Origin: Chitinophagaceae bacterium
GTDB lineage: Bacteria > Bacteroidota > Bacteroidia > Chitinophagales > Chitinophagaceae
Assembly (NCBI GenBank): GCA_004028765.1
Contig: SAIX01000098.1
Span: forward strand, 1 to 48,467
Length of the DNA stretch: 48,467 nucleotides
Direction: 5' to 3'
Under the pieces are notes generated by a model that saw only the letters and a program-made list of their open reading frames with translations, had not been told where the DNA came from and did no database searches. This document shows positions 8,893 to 17,342 of this stretch, piece by piece. The position numbers and the translations under genes were made by a program. The first letter of the stretch is position 1, and each line of letters opens with the position of its first letter.

Positions 8893-10938
8893 TCATACAG
8901 GTTTGTTTCTCCGTTCAGAAGCGGGAAAATTTACCTGGAAAACGGATCCCTGCTCCGAAGCATAACTGAGGGTCCCGCGCAATTGCCGGGTAAGTTCCCT
9001 TACGATGCGGAAACCAAGCGATTCGGTTTTTTCGGGGTCGAAACCGTCAGGTAAGCCGATACCATCGTCGTGCACGATGAGATAGTGCTGCTGATCCTTC
9101 CTCCCCGTAAACTCAACCACCACCGTTCCCTTTTCCCTTCCCGCAAATGCATACTTCAATGCGTTGGTGATGATTTCGTTCAGGATCAGTCCTACAGGGA
9201 TCGCCGATTCAATATCAAGACAAAAGCCTTTGGGATTCACCCGGCAAACCAGTTGTATATGACCTGCCGCATGAACCATGCGGATATCTTTATACAGTGC
9301 CTCAATATATTCTTCGAGGGGAATGGAGGCGATATTCTCAAATCCATAGAGTTTCTGGTGTATGAGGGAGATGGCTTTTACACGTTTATGTGTTTCGCGC
9401 AATGCATCAATTGCTGTTGGATCGGTGATGGAATTTGCCTGGAGATTTAATAAACTCGAAATCACCTGCAGGTTGTTTTTTACCCGGTGATTGATCTCCC
9501 TGATCAGGGTGTCTTTTTCGGCCGACTGTTTTTCGATGATCTTTTTCTGTGCTTCCAGTTCGATATTGCGGCGTGTTTTATCGCGGTTCACCAGCGCAAG
9601 CATAATACCCGTCAGCAGCAAAACAATTGCCATACCGATGGCAATGATGGACCTGACCTGCAACCCTTGGTTTGATTGCCGTAATTCGTTGTTCTCACGG
9701 GTTTTTTTTTCGGATTCACTTGCAACCTCCAGCTCTTTCTGGCTCAGTTTGATCCTGCCCTCTGCATTGGCAATACTTTTTTCGCGGCTTTCATTATAGA
9801 TACTGTCATTCCATCTTTTGTATTCTTCGTAGTATTTTAATGCCGTTGCAGCATCCCCTTTTTGTTTCTCCACATCCGATAAAACCTTATACCCATCACG
9901 CAGGAACAGTTTCGTGTGAAATGCCCCGGCAAGATCCAGCAGGCGTTTGGCGTATAAAACCGCTTCGGTACGTCTTCCCTGTTTCGCGTACATTTTTGAA
10001 AGTGCCGAGAGCGGGATCAGTTTGTTATCTCTTGTTCCTATGCTGTCGAGTATGCGGAACCCTTCGAGAAGATAATTTTCTGCCTCAGGATATTTACCCA
10101 GGCCGGAATACACTTCCCCGATGTCTGAGATCACGGTTGCGTACACATAGGCGCGGTCGTTTTTCTTCCGGATATTTTCAATGGCCAGCTTTGCATATTT
10201 TTCGGCTTTGCTGTGGTTTCCGGCCATCATTTCTTCTTTGGCAATATTGGAACAGATCATCCCCACATATTGCCAGTTGGCCATAGCGGTTTCTTCTTTC
10301 AGCGCTTTCTCGTAATAGGGAAGGGTGAAACCAACCGGACGGCCCGCATCGGAATAGGCTTCGGCCAGGTTATTGGCCAGTGTGGCTGTCATTTCAGGGT
10401 CTTTATACGATTCGGCGATTTTTAATCCTTCTATATAAAAGCCGATGGCCTTGTCAAAATCCCCTTTATCCTGGTACATACCGGCGATCAGGCTTTTGAA
10501 AGATGCAAGCATATAACCGCTGTTCGCTTTCTTAGCATACCCTTCGCCAATCGCATACATATCCAGTGTGCCTGAAAGGTCCTGCGCCAGCACTTTTGCA
10601 AAACCTTTGATCCGGTATGCTTCCGCCAAACGTAAGTAATCGTTCTTTGGAGTGGACAAACGGATCATTTCATCCGCAAGCCGTTGCGATTCCTTTGTAT
10701 CTGTAAAGCGGAGCGACCATCCAAGGATCCCGCAGAGACGCGACCGCGTACTGTCGATGCCCGTTTGTTCAATTTGTTTTTTAACTGCTGCCTGGTCGAT
10801 AACAGGGTATTGGCTCTTTGCAATTTCCGGTAACTGAAGCGAGCAGAAAAGCAGGCAAAAAAACAGTTTCCCGGCGAAGCCGGTTTTCCTGTTGCTGCAC
10901 AGGACGGGGTTTTGTATGATATAACCTGTGACAGGCAT
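8893..10938 (-). CDS. TPR-containing sensor histidine kinase (HisKA_2 type)
   Basis: A protein of 681 residues from the ATG at 10938. The frame opens earlier with a TTG at 11007, but the ATG better precedes a signal-like hydrophobic stretch (residues 25-43). Residues about 70-380 carry TPR-like helical pairs such as AIGFYIEGLKIAES and EAENYLLEGF. A coiled coil then leads to one membrane helix at about 430-451 (SIIAIGMAIVLLLTGIMLAL). The dimerisation/phosphoacceptor motif REINHRVKNNLQ places His484, typical of HisKA_2. The ATPase domain shows an N-box (NEIITNALKYA, about 587-597) and G-boxes DDGIGLP and LGFRIV. The predicted topology is a periplasmic TPR sensor with a cytoplasmic kinase. It lies 90 bp downstream of the LytTR regulator on the same strand, its likely partner. 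The signal sensed is unknown. Confidence 0.9.
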   Translation of the reverse strand: MPVTGYIIQNPVLCSNRKTGFAGKLFFCLLFCSLQLPEIAKSQYPVIDQAAVKKQIEQTGIDSTRSRLCGILGWSLRFTDTKESQRLADEMIRLSTPKNDYLRLAEAYRIKGFAKVLAQDLSGTLDMYAIGEGYAKKANSGYMLASFKSLIAGMYQDKGDFDKAIGFYIEGLKIAESYKDPEMTATLANNLAEAYSDAGRPVGFTLPYYEKALKEETAMANWQYVGMICSNIAKEEMMAGNHSKAEKYAKLAIENIRKKNDRAYVYATVISDIGEVYSGLGKYPEAENYLLEGFRILDSIGTRDNKLIPLSALSKMYAKQGRRTEAVLYAKRLLDLAGAFHTKLFLRDGYKVLSDVEKQKGDAATALKYYEEYKRWNDSIYNESREKSIANAEGRIKLSQKELEVASESEKKTRENNELRQSNQGLQVRSIIAIGMAIVLLLTGIMLALVNRDKTRRNIELEAQKKIIEKQSAEKDTLIREINHRVKNNLQVISSLLNLQANSITDPTAIDALRETHKRVKAISLIHQKLYGFENIASIPLEEYIEALYKDIRMVHAAGHIQLVCRVNPKGFCLDIESAIPVGLILNEIITNALKYAFAGREKGTVVVEFTGRKDQQHYLIVHDDGIGLPDGFDPEKTESLGFRIVRELTRQLRGTLSYASEQGSVFQVNFPASERRNKPV

Positions 10939-11028
10939 CCGGGCAAATATCGGGATTCGTTTTCCCTGTATAAATATTAGGTACAAGATGCAGGGAAAGG
11001 GGTACAATACGTCCGGGTGCCTGTATTT

Positions 11029-11760
11029 TCAGGCCATCCGGTTCATTTTTTCAAAAAACTCGTCTTTGAAATTCCGGCTCAGCGGCAGGTCTTTCTCATG
11101 TATCACCACATCGGTATGTGAGAAAGAGTGCACTTTGCTGATATTAATGATATAGGATTTGTGTATCTGTACAAAGCGGTCGTTATGTATCGATGCAAGA
11201 AAGTCGCGGAAATTTGAACGTACAATGTGTTTTGTTTTTTCCGTTATAATATAAAGGTAATTGTGTTCGGCCTCGAGCCAGAGGATGTCTTCAATTTTTA
11301 TTTTTACAAAATTCCGGTCGGTCTTTACAAAAATGCTGTCTTCCACACGGATATCCGGCGGGCTGTTTTTTCTTTCTTTGTTTTTTTCTGCATGATTTGC
11401 CATTGCGATCTCTATTGAAGCAAAAAGATCATCGGCATCAAAAGGTTTTAAGAGATAAGCGCCAGGTAATGTGGCCGAAGCTTCCTGTATCGTTTTCCTG
11501 TCGGAATGCGAAGTGATAAAAATAAACGGCAGGTGATATGTGTTTTGCAGTTCCTTTGCGAGGTCAAGCCCGGTTTTATCCCCGCTAAGGTTAATATCCA
11601 CGAGTACAAGATCGGGGCGTTCCTCTTCCAGCAGCTCAACGGCTTCCCGGAAGCCCATTGCGCCGGGCAATACCCGGTAACCAACTTTTGTAAGCATTTC
11701 TGCCATATCCATGGCCACGATCGATTCATCTTCTACAATGAGGATTTTGCAGGATTCCAT
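11029..11760 (-). CDS. LytTR-family response regulator
   Basis: A protein of 243 residues starting at ATG 11760. Residues 4-120 form a receiver domain: acidic pair E10/D11, phosphoacceptor Asp55 in LVLVDINLSGD, Thr83 and Lys104 in YLLKPFD. Residues about 138-240 form a LytTR DNA-binding domain with the usual IEDILWLEAEHNYLYI and FVQIHKSYIINI blocks. LytTR regulators bind direct repeats upstream of their targets; none was identified here. The histidine kinase gene follows 90 bp downstream, so the two are a likely two-component pair. They lie directly upstream of the secreted protein and adhesin genes, which makes those plausible targets, but this is inference. Confidence 0.93.
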   Translation of the reverse strand: MESCKILIVEDESIVAMDMAEMLTKVGYRVLPGAMGFREAVELLEEERPDLVLVDINLSGDKTGLDLAKELQNTYHLPFIFITSHSDRKTIQEASATLPGAYLLKPFDADDLFASIEIAMANHAEKNKERKNSPPDIRVEDSIFVKTDRNFVKIKIEDILWLEAEHNYLYIITEKTKHIVRSNFRDFLASIHNDRFVQIHKSYIINISKVHSFSHTDVVIHEKDLPLSRNFKDEFFEKMNRMA

Positions 11761-11875
11761 TCAGCAGTCGGGGGGTAATGGTTTTTCTAAATCGGGATGT
11801 ATATTAATTGATTTATCTGAAAAAGCAGCAACCGTTTTTTGCCCCCTGTATTTTTAATGGCATATTAATACGAAT

Positions 11876-12316
11876 TCAGTTGATCGTTATCCCCAGCGCT
11901 TTCAGGAAGCCTTTCAGCTGTTCCAGTTCAGCTGCTGTGAGCGGGTTATTTTTTTCGTACCTGTTTTTTAAATGAAGCGCCGGTTTGTGCTGCGGGTATT
12001 TGTTAAGGATCGCCTCGAGCATTTTACCGACCATTTCGTCTTTCTGATAAACCGGTGTGATAGTAACCGGATCAACCGGTTTATAGCGGGTAGGCATTTT
12101 CAGGATGATCGCTTCAAGTGTACCAAGCCAGTTACCAGGTATACCCGGAACTTTTTGCGCCTTTGCAAGTAAACCCTGCAGTTGTTTTTTACTGAGGCTG
12201 CCCCTTTCTTCATATTGGTGCATGAGGCTCATTACAAACAATGCATCGGGGTTATGCCTGTAGAGTGCATCGAGCACTTTGGCAATGATGTCGATCCCGG
12301 GTTTGGCTTTGTACAT
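11876..12316 (-). CDS. Unassigned small protein with an internal tandem duplication
   Basis: A protein of 146 residues from the ATG at 12316; a TTG start at 12367 is possible but would lie inside the terminator hairpin of the preceding gene. No signal peptide. Two halves resemble each other: residues about 9-58 (IIAKVLDALYRHNPD... SLSKKQLQGLLAKA) and about 94-144 (MVGKMLEAILNKYPQ... PLTAAELEQLKGFLKALG). Each reads as a pair of helices separated by a loop and then a third helix, so the protein is probably a small two-repeat helical domain. I recognise no family. It lies in the same direction as its neighbours but behind a strong terminator, so it probably has its own promoter. Confidence 0.65.
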   Translation of the reverse strand: MYKAKPGIDIIAKVLDALYRHNPDALFVMSLMHQYEERGSLSKKQLQGLLAKAQKVPGIPGNWLGTLEAIILKMPTRYKPVDPVTITPVYQKDEMVGKMLEAILNKYPQHKPALHLKNRYEKNNPLTAAELEQLKGFLKALGITIN

Positions 12317-12350
12317 AGGCTTCTGTATGGTAAAATTAAGGGCTATCCAT

Positions 12351-12381
12351 AAAAAAGCAGGCAGCAAAATGCTGCCTGCTT
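12351..12381 (-). terminator. Rho-independent terminator of the PepSY-like lipoprotein gene
   Basis: A perfect 12-bp stem (12355-12366 with 12370-12381) with a 3-base loop. It is followed on the minus strand by a run of six T (12356-12351). It begins 28 bp after the stop of the gene ending at 12409 and ends the transcript entering from that side. Confidence 0.9.
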
Positions 12382-12408
12382 ACAGATGGTACAGATACCC
12401 GTTTTATC

Positions 12409-13350
12409 TTACCATACTGTTTTCACCGCTACAAAATTTCCGCTTGCATCAAAAGCCACACAGTATCTCGTATTGTTTGCGTTTATCATTGCGATATACC
12501 CTTTCAGTGTTCCGGCAACTGTGATGCTCACCCCTTTGTCTAGAACATAGTTCGGATACGTAGTGCTGAGATAGTTCAGTGCTGCAGAGGGAAGTGTTGC
12601 ATCTGCAACAGATACCAGTCCGCCGTTAACCGGTGCAGGCAGTGAGCTGCGTTTTATAAAAGCACCTGTGCTGCTGAAGAGGGTTGCATATACGCCACCG
12701 TTCTTGGATATCACCACATAACCGCTATCGATCGTTTTATACGCCCTGATCAAGGTATCGGAGGCATAGTTAGCGGAAAAATAAGACGTGATGGCGGCGG
12801 GAAGTGCCGTGATCGCTACCGTATCCCTATGTTGTCCATCCCTGTGATCAAATCTTCCGCCCCTGTGCCATCCTGGTCCGTCGATATCACCTTTCTCGCG
12901 TTGTTCAAGCACTTTCGTAAATGTTCCGTCAGCGCCAAAGAGCAGGCCAACCGGTTTTCCATTATAGTTAATGATCACTACATAGCCTTTCACAGTTCCA
13001 GTTGTGTCTTTCACCACAAAAGCCTTATTAAAAATATAGCCGGAATAGTTTGTGCTGAGATAGGTTTGAACAGCTGCAGGCAATGCAGAAGCTGCCACGG
13101 AATCTCGGTGCTGGCCCCTGTCGCAGTTATGGATCACATATACAGAGTCGGTCGTTGCGTTGCCACTGCCCGAAGTGGTGGCACCACTGGTGGCTACAGC
13201 AATGGTGGAAGATGTGGACGTAGTGGCAAGCGTGCTGCTGCCGGATATTGTTGCAGACCCGGATACTTCTTTTTTACAGGAACTTGCGCCGGTGATGATC
13301 AATGCTGCTGCCGCGAGACAGGTATAGGTTGTTTTCAATTGCTTTTTCAT
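12409..13350 (-). CDS. Lipoprotein with three PepSY-like (DUF2874) repeats
   Basis: A protein of 313 residues starting at ATG 13350. The N-terminus is a lipoprotein signal with lipobox TGASSC (Cys25), followed by a Ser/Thr/Ala-rich linker to about residue 70. Three repeats follow, each opening with a variant of ALPAAVxxYLSxNY and ending with a strand such as GYVVIINYNGKPVGLLF. They lie near residues 90-155, 178-235 and 250-312. This matches the PepSY-like/DUF2874 family of Bacteroidota exported proteins, whose function is largely unknown. His/Arg/Asp-rich linkers (DRGQHRD, GWHRGGRFDHRDGQHRD) before the first two repeats are unusual and could bind metal or polyanions; that is speculation. It has its own terminator immediately downstream. 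Confidence 0.85.
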   Translation of the reverse strand: MKKQLKTTYTCLAAAALIITGASSCKKEVSGSATISGSSTLATTSTSSTIAVATSGATTSGSGNATTDSVYVIHNCDRGQHRDSVAASALPAAVQTYLSTNYSGYIFNKAFVVKDTTGTVKGYVVIINYNGKPVGLLFGADGTFTKVLEQREKGDIDGPGWHRGGRFDHRDGQHRDTVAITALPAAITSYFSANYASDTLIRAYKTIDSGYVVISKNGGVYATLFSSTGAFIKRSSLPAPVNGGLVSVADATLPSAALNYLSTTYPNYVLDKGVSITVAGTLKGYIAMINANNTRYCVAFDASGNFVAVKTVW

Positions 13351-13404
13351 GTTATTGTTTTTTGGGGTTGAGGTTGTGTAAAAAATATTAGGGGTATCTT
13401 TTCC

Positions 13405-13740
13405 TTAACCGCCGATTTTCAACTGGCAAAACATGAGATACAATTTATCGCGTTCTATCACCCTTCTGAAAGAAAGGTTTTGAAGAGGGGGTTCCGGTAA
13501 TCTTTTATCTTCCGGATTTGCAACGGGCGGCAATAACGGGTCATCCTGTACAGGTACTGCTGCAGATACATCCGCAAGAGCATATCCATGTTGTAGGTTG
13601 TATCTATTGCTTCCGGGTAAAACATGAACAGTTTCAGCGTGCACTGACGGTTCTTCCCAGATGCCCGACATATCAGGCATATACTGTGCCTGTGTAGTCA
13701 GGATAAGAATGGTTTGTATAAAGCCCGTGATGATGTACAT
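13405..13740 (-). CDS. Possible small exported protein
   Basis: A frame of 111 residues from ATG 13740. Residues 1-19 (MYIITGFIQTILILTTQAQ) resemble a short signal peptide ending AQ, as in other exported proteins of this window. The mature part is proline-rich in the middle (DDPLLPPVANPEDKRLPEPP) and ends in a short basic helix with one cysteine. It is not similar to anything I recognise. It lies 54 bp upstream of the PepSY-like lipoprotein and points the same way, so the two could be co-transcribed. The call is tentative: the frame is short and the sequence has no conserved motif. Confidence 0.5.
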   Translation of the reverse strand: MYIITGFIQTILILTTQAQYMPDMSGIWEEPSVHAETVHVLPGSNRYNLQHGYALADVSAAVPVQDDPLLPPVANPEDKRLPEPPLQNLSFRRVIERDKLYLMFCQLKIGG

Positions 13741-14145
13741 AAGCCGAATGGTTACTTTATCAGACGCATGTTTTATACCGGTAGCAGTCTCGCGTTTCCG
13801 GGTTATCGACTAATTGATATTTTGTATCGATTACTCCCGGTAACTGTTAAAACATCCATTTCGTTTTTAACAAAACCGGTCTTACTGAAATTTTGGCGCT
13901 GGAGATATTTCATTTCACAATTCACTTCCATCTTTTCAAACCGTACTAAATGGTATCAGCATATAAAAAGATACAGGCAGATACCCAATTGCTTCCAATG
14001 AATTGTTAAAGCAATTGCTTTAGGGGCATGGTGTTCCTGTGAAAACCGAATTTGCGCAAACAGCTTTTCTTAAAGGGTGATAAGAAATGTTTGCTATACA
14101 GCAGAGGGCGTGCTGCATCAAAAAATCACAAAAAATCTGAAGCGA
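13741..14145. other. Gene-free stretch of 405 bp with a perfect 16-bp palindrome
   Basis: No convincing gene on either strand. A perfect palindrome (TAAAGCAATTGCTTTA) lies at 14007-14022, about 120 bp downstream of the response regulator stop. It could be an operator-like site; it lacks a loop and a T-run expected of a terminator. The remainder is AT-rich and presumably contains the promoter of the gene starting at 13740. Confidence 0.5.
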
Positions 14146-14808
14146 TTACAATTGAACGATACCGTTACGGATCGCATAAATCACAAGGCCAACACGGGAA
14201 GTAGCACCCAGTTTTTTAAACAGTGCATCGCGGTAGGTGTCTACCGTTTTTATACTGAGGAACAACTGGTCGGCGATTTGTTTATAGGTGAGCTCGGTGC
14301 AGGCAAGTTTTAATATCGCCGTCTCTCTTTCGCTGAGTTCCGGTTGCTGGAATTTTGAGTTAGATTTCTGCAGGTCGTGTACAAGTCTGCCCGTAAGAAA
14401 ATCCGTATAATAATAACCTCGCTCCATTATCGCATCAATGGCCCGCTTGAGATCTGTGGTTTCCACGTCTTTTGACAGATAGCCTTTGGCACCCATTTTT
14501 AACACACGCAATATGGTTTCCTCTCTTTCGATCATTGATACCACCAGCACTTTTATCCCGGGGAAATGGTTATTCATCCACTGTATGGTTTCAATGCCGT
14601 CTTTTCCGGGCATGTGGATGTCAAGGATCATGATATCGGGTACCAGTTCTTTGTTTTGAAGCAGATCAATCACTCCGTCACCATCGGATGCTTCAGCAAC
14701 CACGGTATATCCGTCTCCCATGGAGTGAATGATATTCCGTAACCCTTTTCTGAAAAGATTGTGATCATCTGCAATGATGATCTTTACGGGGGATAGTGGC
14801 TGGGGCAT
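14146..14808 (-). CDS. NarL/FixJ-family response regulator
   Basis: A protein of 220 residues starting at ATG 14808. The receiver domain spans residues 8-125, with acidic pair D14/D15, phosphoacceptor Asp63 in IMILDIHMPGKDG, Ser91 and Lys113 in GYLSKD. The output domain at about 152-216 is a LuxR-type helix-turn-helix (LSERETAILKLAC, TYKQIADQLFLSIKTVDTYRDALFKKLG). The kinase gene ends 2 bp upstream, so the pair is translationally close and surely a two-component system. It is the last gene of a four-gene minus-strand operon that begins at 17148. Confidence 0.95.
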   Translation of the reverse strand: MPQPLSPVKIIIADDHNLFRKGLRNIIHSMGDGYTVVAEASDGDGVIDLLQNKELVPDIMILDIHMPGKDGIETIQWMNNHFPGIKVLVVSMIEREETILRVLKMGAKGYLSKDVETTDLKRAIDAIMERGYYYTDFLTGRLVHDLQKSNSKFQQPELSERETAILKLACTELTYKQIADQLFLSIKTVDTYRDALFKKLGATSRVGLVIYAIRNGIVQL

Positions 14809-14810
14809 GG

Positions 14811-15614
14811 TCAGGTTTCAATAAACGGTACCTGAATATAAGACTTTGTTCCGTTACCGGGTTTTGATTCAATGCGGATCTCTCCACCGATCATATCCAT
14901 CCGGTTCTCGAGGTTCAATAAACCCGAGCCGGGTCCTTCCGCACGGTCTTTCACCACCCGGGTTTTATCAAACCCGATTCCATTGTCTTCGATCCGGATA
15001 AAAAGTGATTCCGGGGTAAATCGCAGCGAAACGGAAACCTGGCTGGCATTGGCATGTTTCAGGGTATTGTGCAGTATTTCCTGGCATACCCTGTACAGCA
15101 ATAATTTTTTTTCTTTAGTCAATGACCATTCCTCTCCTTCCTGCAAAAATCCGATGTCAAAAAGTTTCAGTCGCCTCAGCCTTTCGATATCCTGTTCGAT
15201 CACTTCACTGAATATGGTTTCGGAAAGCCGGTCGGTATTGAGGTCCAGTGCCAGTCTTTTTATTTCAGTGATCAGTTGTTTGATGGTATCTTTTGATTCA
15301 TCGAGATAGCGTTTTCGTTCACCCGCATCTGGTGCAGTATCGGCTAATGAGAGGTTCATTTTAACCAACGATGAAAGTGTACCGATATTATCATGGAGTT
15401 CCCGGCCGATATGTACCTGTGTTTGTTCCTGCACTTCTATTTGAGAGCGTAAAATTTCTTCCTGGAATTGTTTTTCAACCGCAGCCATCTGCTGGTTATG
15501 ACGGAAAGTTTTCCGTTGGTACATCAGCATAAAAACCAGTAAGGCCAGAGCCAGCAACAAGAATACGATAACTGCTACTACTAATGCTATTTGTATTTCT
15601 GTTGCGGTTTCCAT
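14811..15614 (-). CDS. NarL-type sensor histidine kinase (HisKA_3)
   Basis: A protein of 267 residues from the ATG at 15614; an ATG three codons earlier (15623) is equally possible. One membrane helix lies at about residues 8-32, followed by a coiled coil. There is no separate extracellular sensor domain. The HisKA_3 phosphoacceptor motif is GRELHDNIGTLSS (His74). The ATPase domain has an N-box (CQEILHNTLKHANA), G1 (IEDNGIGFD) and G2 (GSGLLNLENRM). Its 5' end overlaps the upstream membrane protein gene by 28 bp, which implies translational coupling. With so little of its own outside the membrane, the kinase may take its signal from that membrane protein; this is inference. Confidence 0.93.
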   Translation of the reverse strand: METATEIQIALVVAVIVFLLLALALLVFMLMYQRKTFRHNQQMAAVEKQFQEEILRSQIEVQEQTQVHIGRELHDNIGTLSSLVKMNLSLADTAPDAGERKRYLDESKDTIKQLITEIKRLALDLNTDRLSETIFSEVIEQDIERLRRLKLFDIGFLQEGEEWSLTKEKKLLLYRVCQEILHNTLKHANASQVSVSLRFTPESLFIRIEDNGIGFDKTRVVKDRAEGPGSGLLNLENRMDMIGGEIRIESKPGNGTKSYIQVPFIET

Positions 15615-16246
15615 AAAATACATAAATAAGCGTAAGCGAATGCACCATACATCAGTGCATCAATATACTCGATTGAAGCGAATAAGACCGGAATGAGTTT
15701 AGACTTGTGTTCCAGCAGGTAATTCAGCGAACCAAAAAAAGGTATCTGGCAAGTATAAAAAACCAGCATACCGGTGGCGATCCAGAATTCGCTGTGTTTG
15801 CTGAGCCTTACGTATTGATCAGACAATAACAATTCAAAATAATAGCATACTACGATGAGAGTAGCAAATACCGCGCTTACAAGATACAGGTATGCATTCC
15901 ATTTGTAAAAACCGGAGAGGATAAAAAATGTGTACAGGTTCTGCAAAATAAACAATGCTGATACAATCACTATCCCGGTTTTAACCGGTTTTATATGAAT
16001 TATCCTGTGGTAAAACCAGGCATATACCAGCATTTCGGGCAGGAGAAAGCCATTGTAGATAAAATAGTTCGGGTGGTCTTTATCCCAGCCGAAAAAAAGA
16101 TTGGAGGCAACCAGTTCAACCAGCAGCGTAACACCGAGTAAAATAGAAAACACCTTCAAATGAAAGGGCATCCCTTTTTTCCGCCATGCCAGAATGCTGC
16201 AGAAAAAAGCGATGCCAACAGATATGAGATAGATGTATACTGACAA
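15587..16246 (-). CDS. Multi-pass membrane protein in two-component operon
   Basis: A protein of 219 residues. The best start is a TTG at 16246, because the first membrane helix (VYIYLISVGIAFFCSILAW) begins right after it. The next ATG (codon 26) would remove that helix, and no ATG lies upstream before an in-frame stop. About six to seven hydrophobic segments are visible, for example near 31-50, 65-82, 88-110, 117-140, 152-172 and 185-210, and the protein is rich in Tyr, Phe and Trp. I recognise no named family; the topology recalls seven-helix sensory modules. It overlaps the kinase gene by 28 bp and follows the unassigned gene by 32 bp, so it may be the sensor or an accessory of the kinase. 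Confidence 0.8.
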   Translation of the reverse strand: MSVYIYLISVGIAFFCSILAWRKKGMPFHLKVFSILLGVTLLVELVASNLFFGWDKDHPNYFIYNGFLLPEMLVYAWFYHRIIHIKPVKTGIVIVSALFILQNLYTFFILSGFYKWNAYLYLVSAVFATLIVVCYYFELLLSDQYVRLSKHSEFWIATGMLVFYTCQIPFFGSLNYLLEHKSKLIPVLFASIEYIDALMYGAFAYAYLCILWKPQQKYK

Positions 16247-16278
16247 ACCCCGGTATTGATAAAAGTAAGATAGGTTTT

Positions 16279-17148
16279 TTACGGCAAAGAATCACCGCCG
16301 GAGGAACCGGGCGGGATGGGGATACCGGTATCGTAAGCATCCGGGTCGGGATCAGTGTTTACGGCATTTGAATTTTGTTTTTGTGATTGGAATGAAAACA
16401 GGTATCTTAAAAAAGACAATATAGGATTGGTGCCAATAGATCGTAAAACCTGCGGCAGGCTGCCAAAAACAAATGACCCGGTTAATTGCTCACTGATGGG
16501 GATCGTTCCGCCCGGATTGCCGGTTACCGAACCAGGCATTGTTTCACCGAATGCATATGCACCAAAAATAAAAACCATGTTCTGGTGTTTGGCTCTGCCG
16601 GAAGGGTCTATTACATTATCCAGCATTTCCCTGATCAGGCCGATATTATACCATACGGCGGTTGTATCATTATCCGGAAGCTGCGGTATTACTTTTTCCC
16701 GAAATAATCTAACCCAGTTTTCGCAGATAAGTTTTGGTGCTTTAAAAGAGTCGGGGTCATGCGGATGAATTTTTTTCCTGGGTGTCAGCAAATAATAATC
16801 ATCGTCGCGTCTTCTGTCCTGCATAAAAAAATTCCCCTGCCGGATTGTTGGTGTAAAAACAAGCGAAACCTGTTTATTTTTCCCGTTGGGAATCCTGTCA
16901 TTGTCCCCGGTCAGTTTATCGTAGCAGGCAAAATACATCTTAACACCGCTGATCGCCGGGTCAATATCCGGGTAGCCTGTCATTTCTTTTAACATACTGA
17001 TAAAATCATCTGCCGCAACATTGTGGTACACATCTGCAGGAATTCCGATACCTGCACCAACCGCATCTTTTTTTATCGCGAGAAATTTCTGATACCGTGT
17101 TTTTACAATACCAATGTCGATCCGTTCAAGAAATTTAAAGCTGGACAT
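16279..17148 (-). CDS. Unassigned cytoplasmic protein, first gene of the two-component operon
   Basis: A protein of 289 residues starting at ATG 17148. It has no signal peptide or membrane helix. The N-terminal 200 residues look like a globular domain with conserved-looking aromatic and acidic patches (GVKMYFACYDKL, KQVSLVFTPT, DDDYYLLTPR, ENWVRLFREKVIPQLP). The C-terminal 90 residues are low-complexity, rich in Gly, Pro, Ser and Asp (SVTGNPGGTIPISEQ, NTDPDPDAYDTGIPIPPGSSGG). I recognise no family. It heads the operon and is followed after 32 bp by the membrane protein gene, then the kinase and regulator. It is divergent from the secreted protein gene at 17343, with 194 bp between. Confidence 0.8.
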   Translation of the reverse strand: MSSFKFLERIDIGIVKTRYQKFLAIKKDAVGAGIGIPADVYHNVAADDFISMLKEMTGYPDIDPAISGVKMYFACYDKLTGDNDRIPNGKNKQVSLVFTPTIRQGNFFMQDRRRDDDYYLLTPRKKIHPHDPDSFKAPKLICENWVRLFREKVIPQLPDNDTTAVWYNIGLIREMLDNVIDPSGRAKHQNMVFIFGAYAFGETMPGSVTGNPGGTIPISEQLTGSFVFGSLPQVLRSIGTNPILSFLRYLFSFQSQKQNSNAVNTDPDPDAYDTGIPIPPGSSGGDSLP

Positions 17149-17295
17149 ATCTGTAGAATTTATTTGATTGACTGTTTAATATACTCTTTTCCCTGCATGC
17201 ATTGCAAATTTTTCTGTTCTTCTAGAATATTTCTGCCCGGTTTATTCCTGTTTGTTTTCAGGAAAATCCCTGAGAAAATTCTTTTTACAGTGAAA

Positions 17296-17303
17296 TACGT
17301 TTG
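17296..17303 (+). promoter_or_regulatory. Possible -7 element (TACGTTTG) upstream of the secreted protein gene
   Basis: TACGTTTG matches the Bacteroidota -7 consensus TAnnTTTG and lies 40 bp before the ATG at 17343. The -33 position at the standard spacing reads AGAA rather than TTTG, so only half of the promoter matches. Confidence 0.4.
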
Positions 17304-17342
17304 ATCTGTTAACCGGCTGATTAACCGAACAACTAAAAATTC

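Noticed and set aside
8893..11007. Kinase start at the TTG at 11007
   Set aside because: The extra 23 residues would place charged residues before the signal-like segment. The ATG at 10938 is simpler.
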